Part shown: piece by piece, positions 63,078 to 64,000 of the stretch | Layout: each line of letters starts with the position of its first letter | How positions within the stretch are numbered: the first letter of the stretch is position 1 | DNA from: Brooklawnia propionicigenes | GTDB lineage: Bacteria; Actinomycetota; Actinomycetes; Propionibacteriales; Propionibacteriaceae | Reading direction: 5' to 3' | Length of the DNA: 64,000 nt | Assembly (NCBI RefSeq): GCF_030297015.1 | Contig: NZ_AP028056.1 | Coordinates: forward strand, 2,862,939-2,926,938 | Notes under the pieces: generated by a model | The model's input: the letters and a program-made list of their open reading frames with translations, nothing else | Databases searched by the model: none | What the model was told of the DNA's origin: nothing | Made by a program: the position numbers and the translations under genes

Positions 63078-64000
63078 TCATTTCGCTTCGGAGTGACGCG
63101 CGCAGAAATCGCGGGCGTCGTCCAGTTGATCGGGGGTGTTCAGGTTGAACAGCTCGACGCCCTTCAGGTTCCGCTTGGCGATACCCGTCAGGGTTCCGGC
63201 CGGAGCCAACTCGAGCAGCCCGGTGGTTCCCAGGGAAGCCATGGTGTCCATGCACAGGTCCCAGCGCACCGGGTTGGTGACCTGATCGACCATGCGGTCC
63301 AGGTATTCGGCGCCGGATTCGACCACGGCGCCATCGCGGTTCGACAGCAGTCGGGTGACCGGTCGCGCCGTACCGATGGATTCCGCGAGCAGCCGGAGAC
63401 GCCGCGATGCGGGGGCCATGTGAACGGTGTGGAAGGCGCCGGCGACCGACAGCGGGATGACCCGAGCACGGGCCGGGGGATTGTCCTCGAGGGTCTTCAA
63501 CTGCTCGAGGGTGCCGGCCGCGACGATCTGGCCGGATCCGTTGTAGTTCGCGGGGGTGAGCCCGGCAGCCTCGATCGCGGCCAGCACGTCGTCCGGCTTG
63601 CCGGCGATGACCGCGGACATCCCGGTGGGCTGCACCGCTGAGGCGGCGGCCATGGCCTGACCACGCTCGCGGACGAAGACCATCGCGGCTTCCGGGTTGA
63701 TCGCACCGGTCAAAGCGGCGGCGCCGATCTCTCCGACCGAGTGTCCGGCGACGATGTCTGCGGGCCCGCAGCCGTATTCGGCGTCCGGGAAAAGCTCGTG
63801 GGCGATGGCGAGAGCCGAGGCGACCAGCAGTGGCTGGGCGATCGCGGTATCGCGGATGGTGTCGGCATCGGCTTCGGTTCCGTAGTGCGCCAGATCGAGA
63901 CCGACCACGGCGGACAGCCAGGTGAGTCGGTCAGCGAAGCTGGTGATCTTCAACCATTCGGAGAGGAAGCCGGGCGTCTGGGCGCCCTGGCCGGGAGCGG
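63078..64000 (-). CDS. fabD: Malonyl-CoA:ACP transacylase, 5' truncated by the window edge
   Basis: FabD moves malonyl from CoA to ACP. The visible part begins with APGQGAQTPGFLSEW, the family's N-terminal FPGQGAQ motif, so only a few codons are missing. The nucleophile Ser is in AGHSVGEIGAAA, the Arg in FVRERGQAM and the His in VAGAFHTVHM. It is the first visible gene of the fab operon and its stop lies just ahead of fabH. A shorter reading from 63953 would lose the PGQGAQ motif and is rejected. Confidence 0.96.
   Translation of the reverse strand, partial: APGQGAQTPGFLSEWLKITSFADRLTWLSAVVGLDLAHYGTEADADTIRDTAIAQPLLVASALAIAHELFPDAEYGCGPADIVAGHSVGEIGAAALTGAINPEAAMVFVRERGQAMAAASAVQPTGMSAVIAGKPDDVLAAIEAAGLTPANYNGSGQIVAAGTLEQLKTLEDNPPARARVIPLSVAGAFHTVHMAPASRRLRLLAESIGTARPVTRLLSNRDGAVVESGAEYLDRMVDQVTNPVRWDLCMDTMASLGTTGLLELAPAGTLTGIAKRNLKGVELFNLNTPDQLDDARDFCARHSEAK

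Noticed and set aside
1-64000. CRISPR arrays, tRNA or rRNA genes, insertion sequences, prophage
   Set aside because: Looked for on both strands; no regular spaced repeats, cloverleaf-like stretches, transposase or phage motifs were recognised.

Overview
This window is a 64 kb piece of a high-GC actinobacterial chromosome, most likely from the family Propionibacteriaceae. That placement is an inference from gene content and order: recA-recX-miaB-miaA-dapF-hflX-dinG-lexA, nrdR followed by a B12-dependent ribonucleotide reductase, a propionate CoA-transferase-like enzyme, phosphoketolase, treY-treZ, sigA beside parE, a MoxR/DUF58/VWA cluster, and fabD-fabH-acpP-fabF next to DUF3145. Both edges cut genes: recA lacks its 5' end at the left and fabD lacks its 5' end at the right. 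I saw no tRNA, rRNA, CRISPR array, insertion sequence or prophage, and coding density is very high. No stretch longer than 300 bases lacks a gene. The longest gaps (8994-9261, 11487-11722, 42701-42962, 45864-46137) are regulatory.

Region by region. 1-9.7 kb: DNA repair and tRNA modification genes (recA, recX, miaB, miaA, dapF, hflX, dinG) converge on lexA. Divergent from lexA, under a near-perfect SOS box, is a small Arg-rich single-TM protein that resembles the SOS division inhibitors ChiZ/DivS but has no LysM domain. 9.7-15.2 kb: an RDD protein with a YGQ-rich disordered half, a DUF2752 protein, then nrdR-nrdJ behind two candidate NrdR boxes and a cluster of DnaA boxes. 15.3-19.1 kb: an orphan TrpX-like lipoprotein and a complete polar amino-acid ABC operon. 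19.2-22.2 kb: an MT0933-like antitoxin, azlD/azlC with a DedA-like gene, and an AEC transporter. 22.3-28.5 kb: a LacI-type regulator with a 31-bp operator, CoA-transferase, enoyl-CoA hydratase and phosphoketolase. 28.6-35.5 kb: hrpA, a divergent LysR/YeiH pair and a proline-rich membrane protein. 35.5-41.6 kb: treZ-treY, and divergent from them a LEA-like protein built of four 31-residue repeats behind an ECF-type promoter, then tesB.

41.8-48 kb: a group 2 sigma factor divergent from sigA, then a DAACS-family symporter preceded by a 19-codon leader ORF with Cys near its end (candidate cysteine attenuation), then a YbaK deacylase coupled to an aminotransferase-like gene, and a DUF7455 zinc protein. 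48-57.6 kb: parE, a frameshifted MFS gene, a HAD phosphatase, a one-TM hypothetical protein and moxR-DUF58-VWA-VWA. 57.7-64 kb: an S9 peptidase, DUF3145 and the fatty-acid synthesis operon.

A theme across the window is leaderless transcription. Several start codons sit 6-10 bases behind a TAnnnT -10 hexamer with no Shine-Dalgarno sequence (xfp, lysR, parE, the S9 peptidase, hrpA, hflX, miaB, the AEC transporter, DUF2752). The most interesting regulatory readings are the SOS-controlled small protein, the NrdR/DnaA array at nrdR, the LEA-trehalose neighbourhood and the cysteine-type leader peptide.
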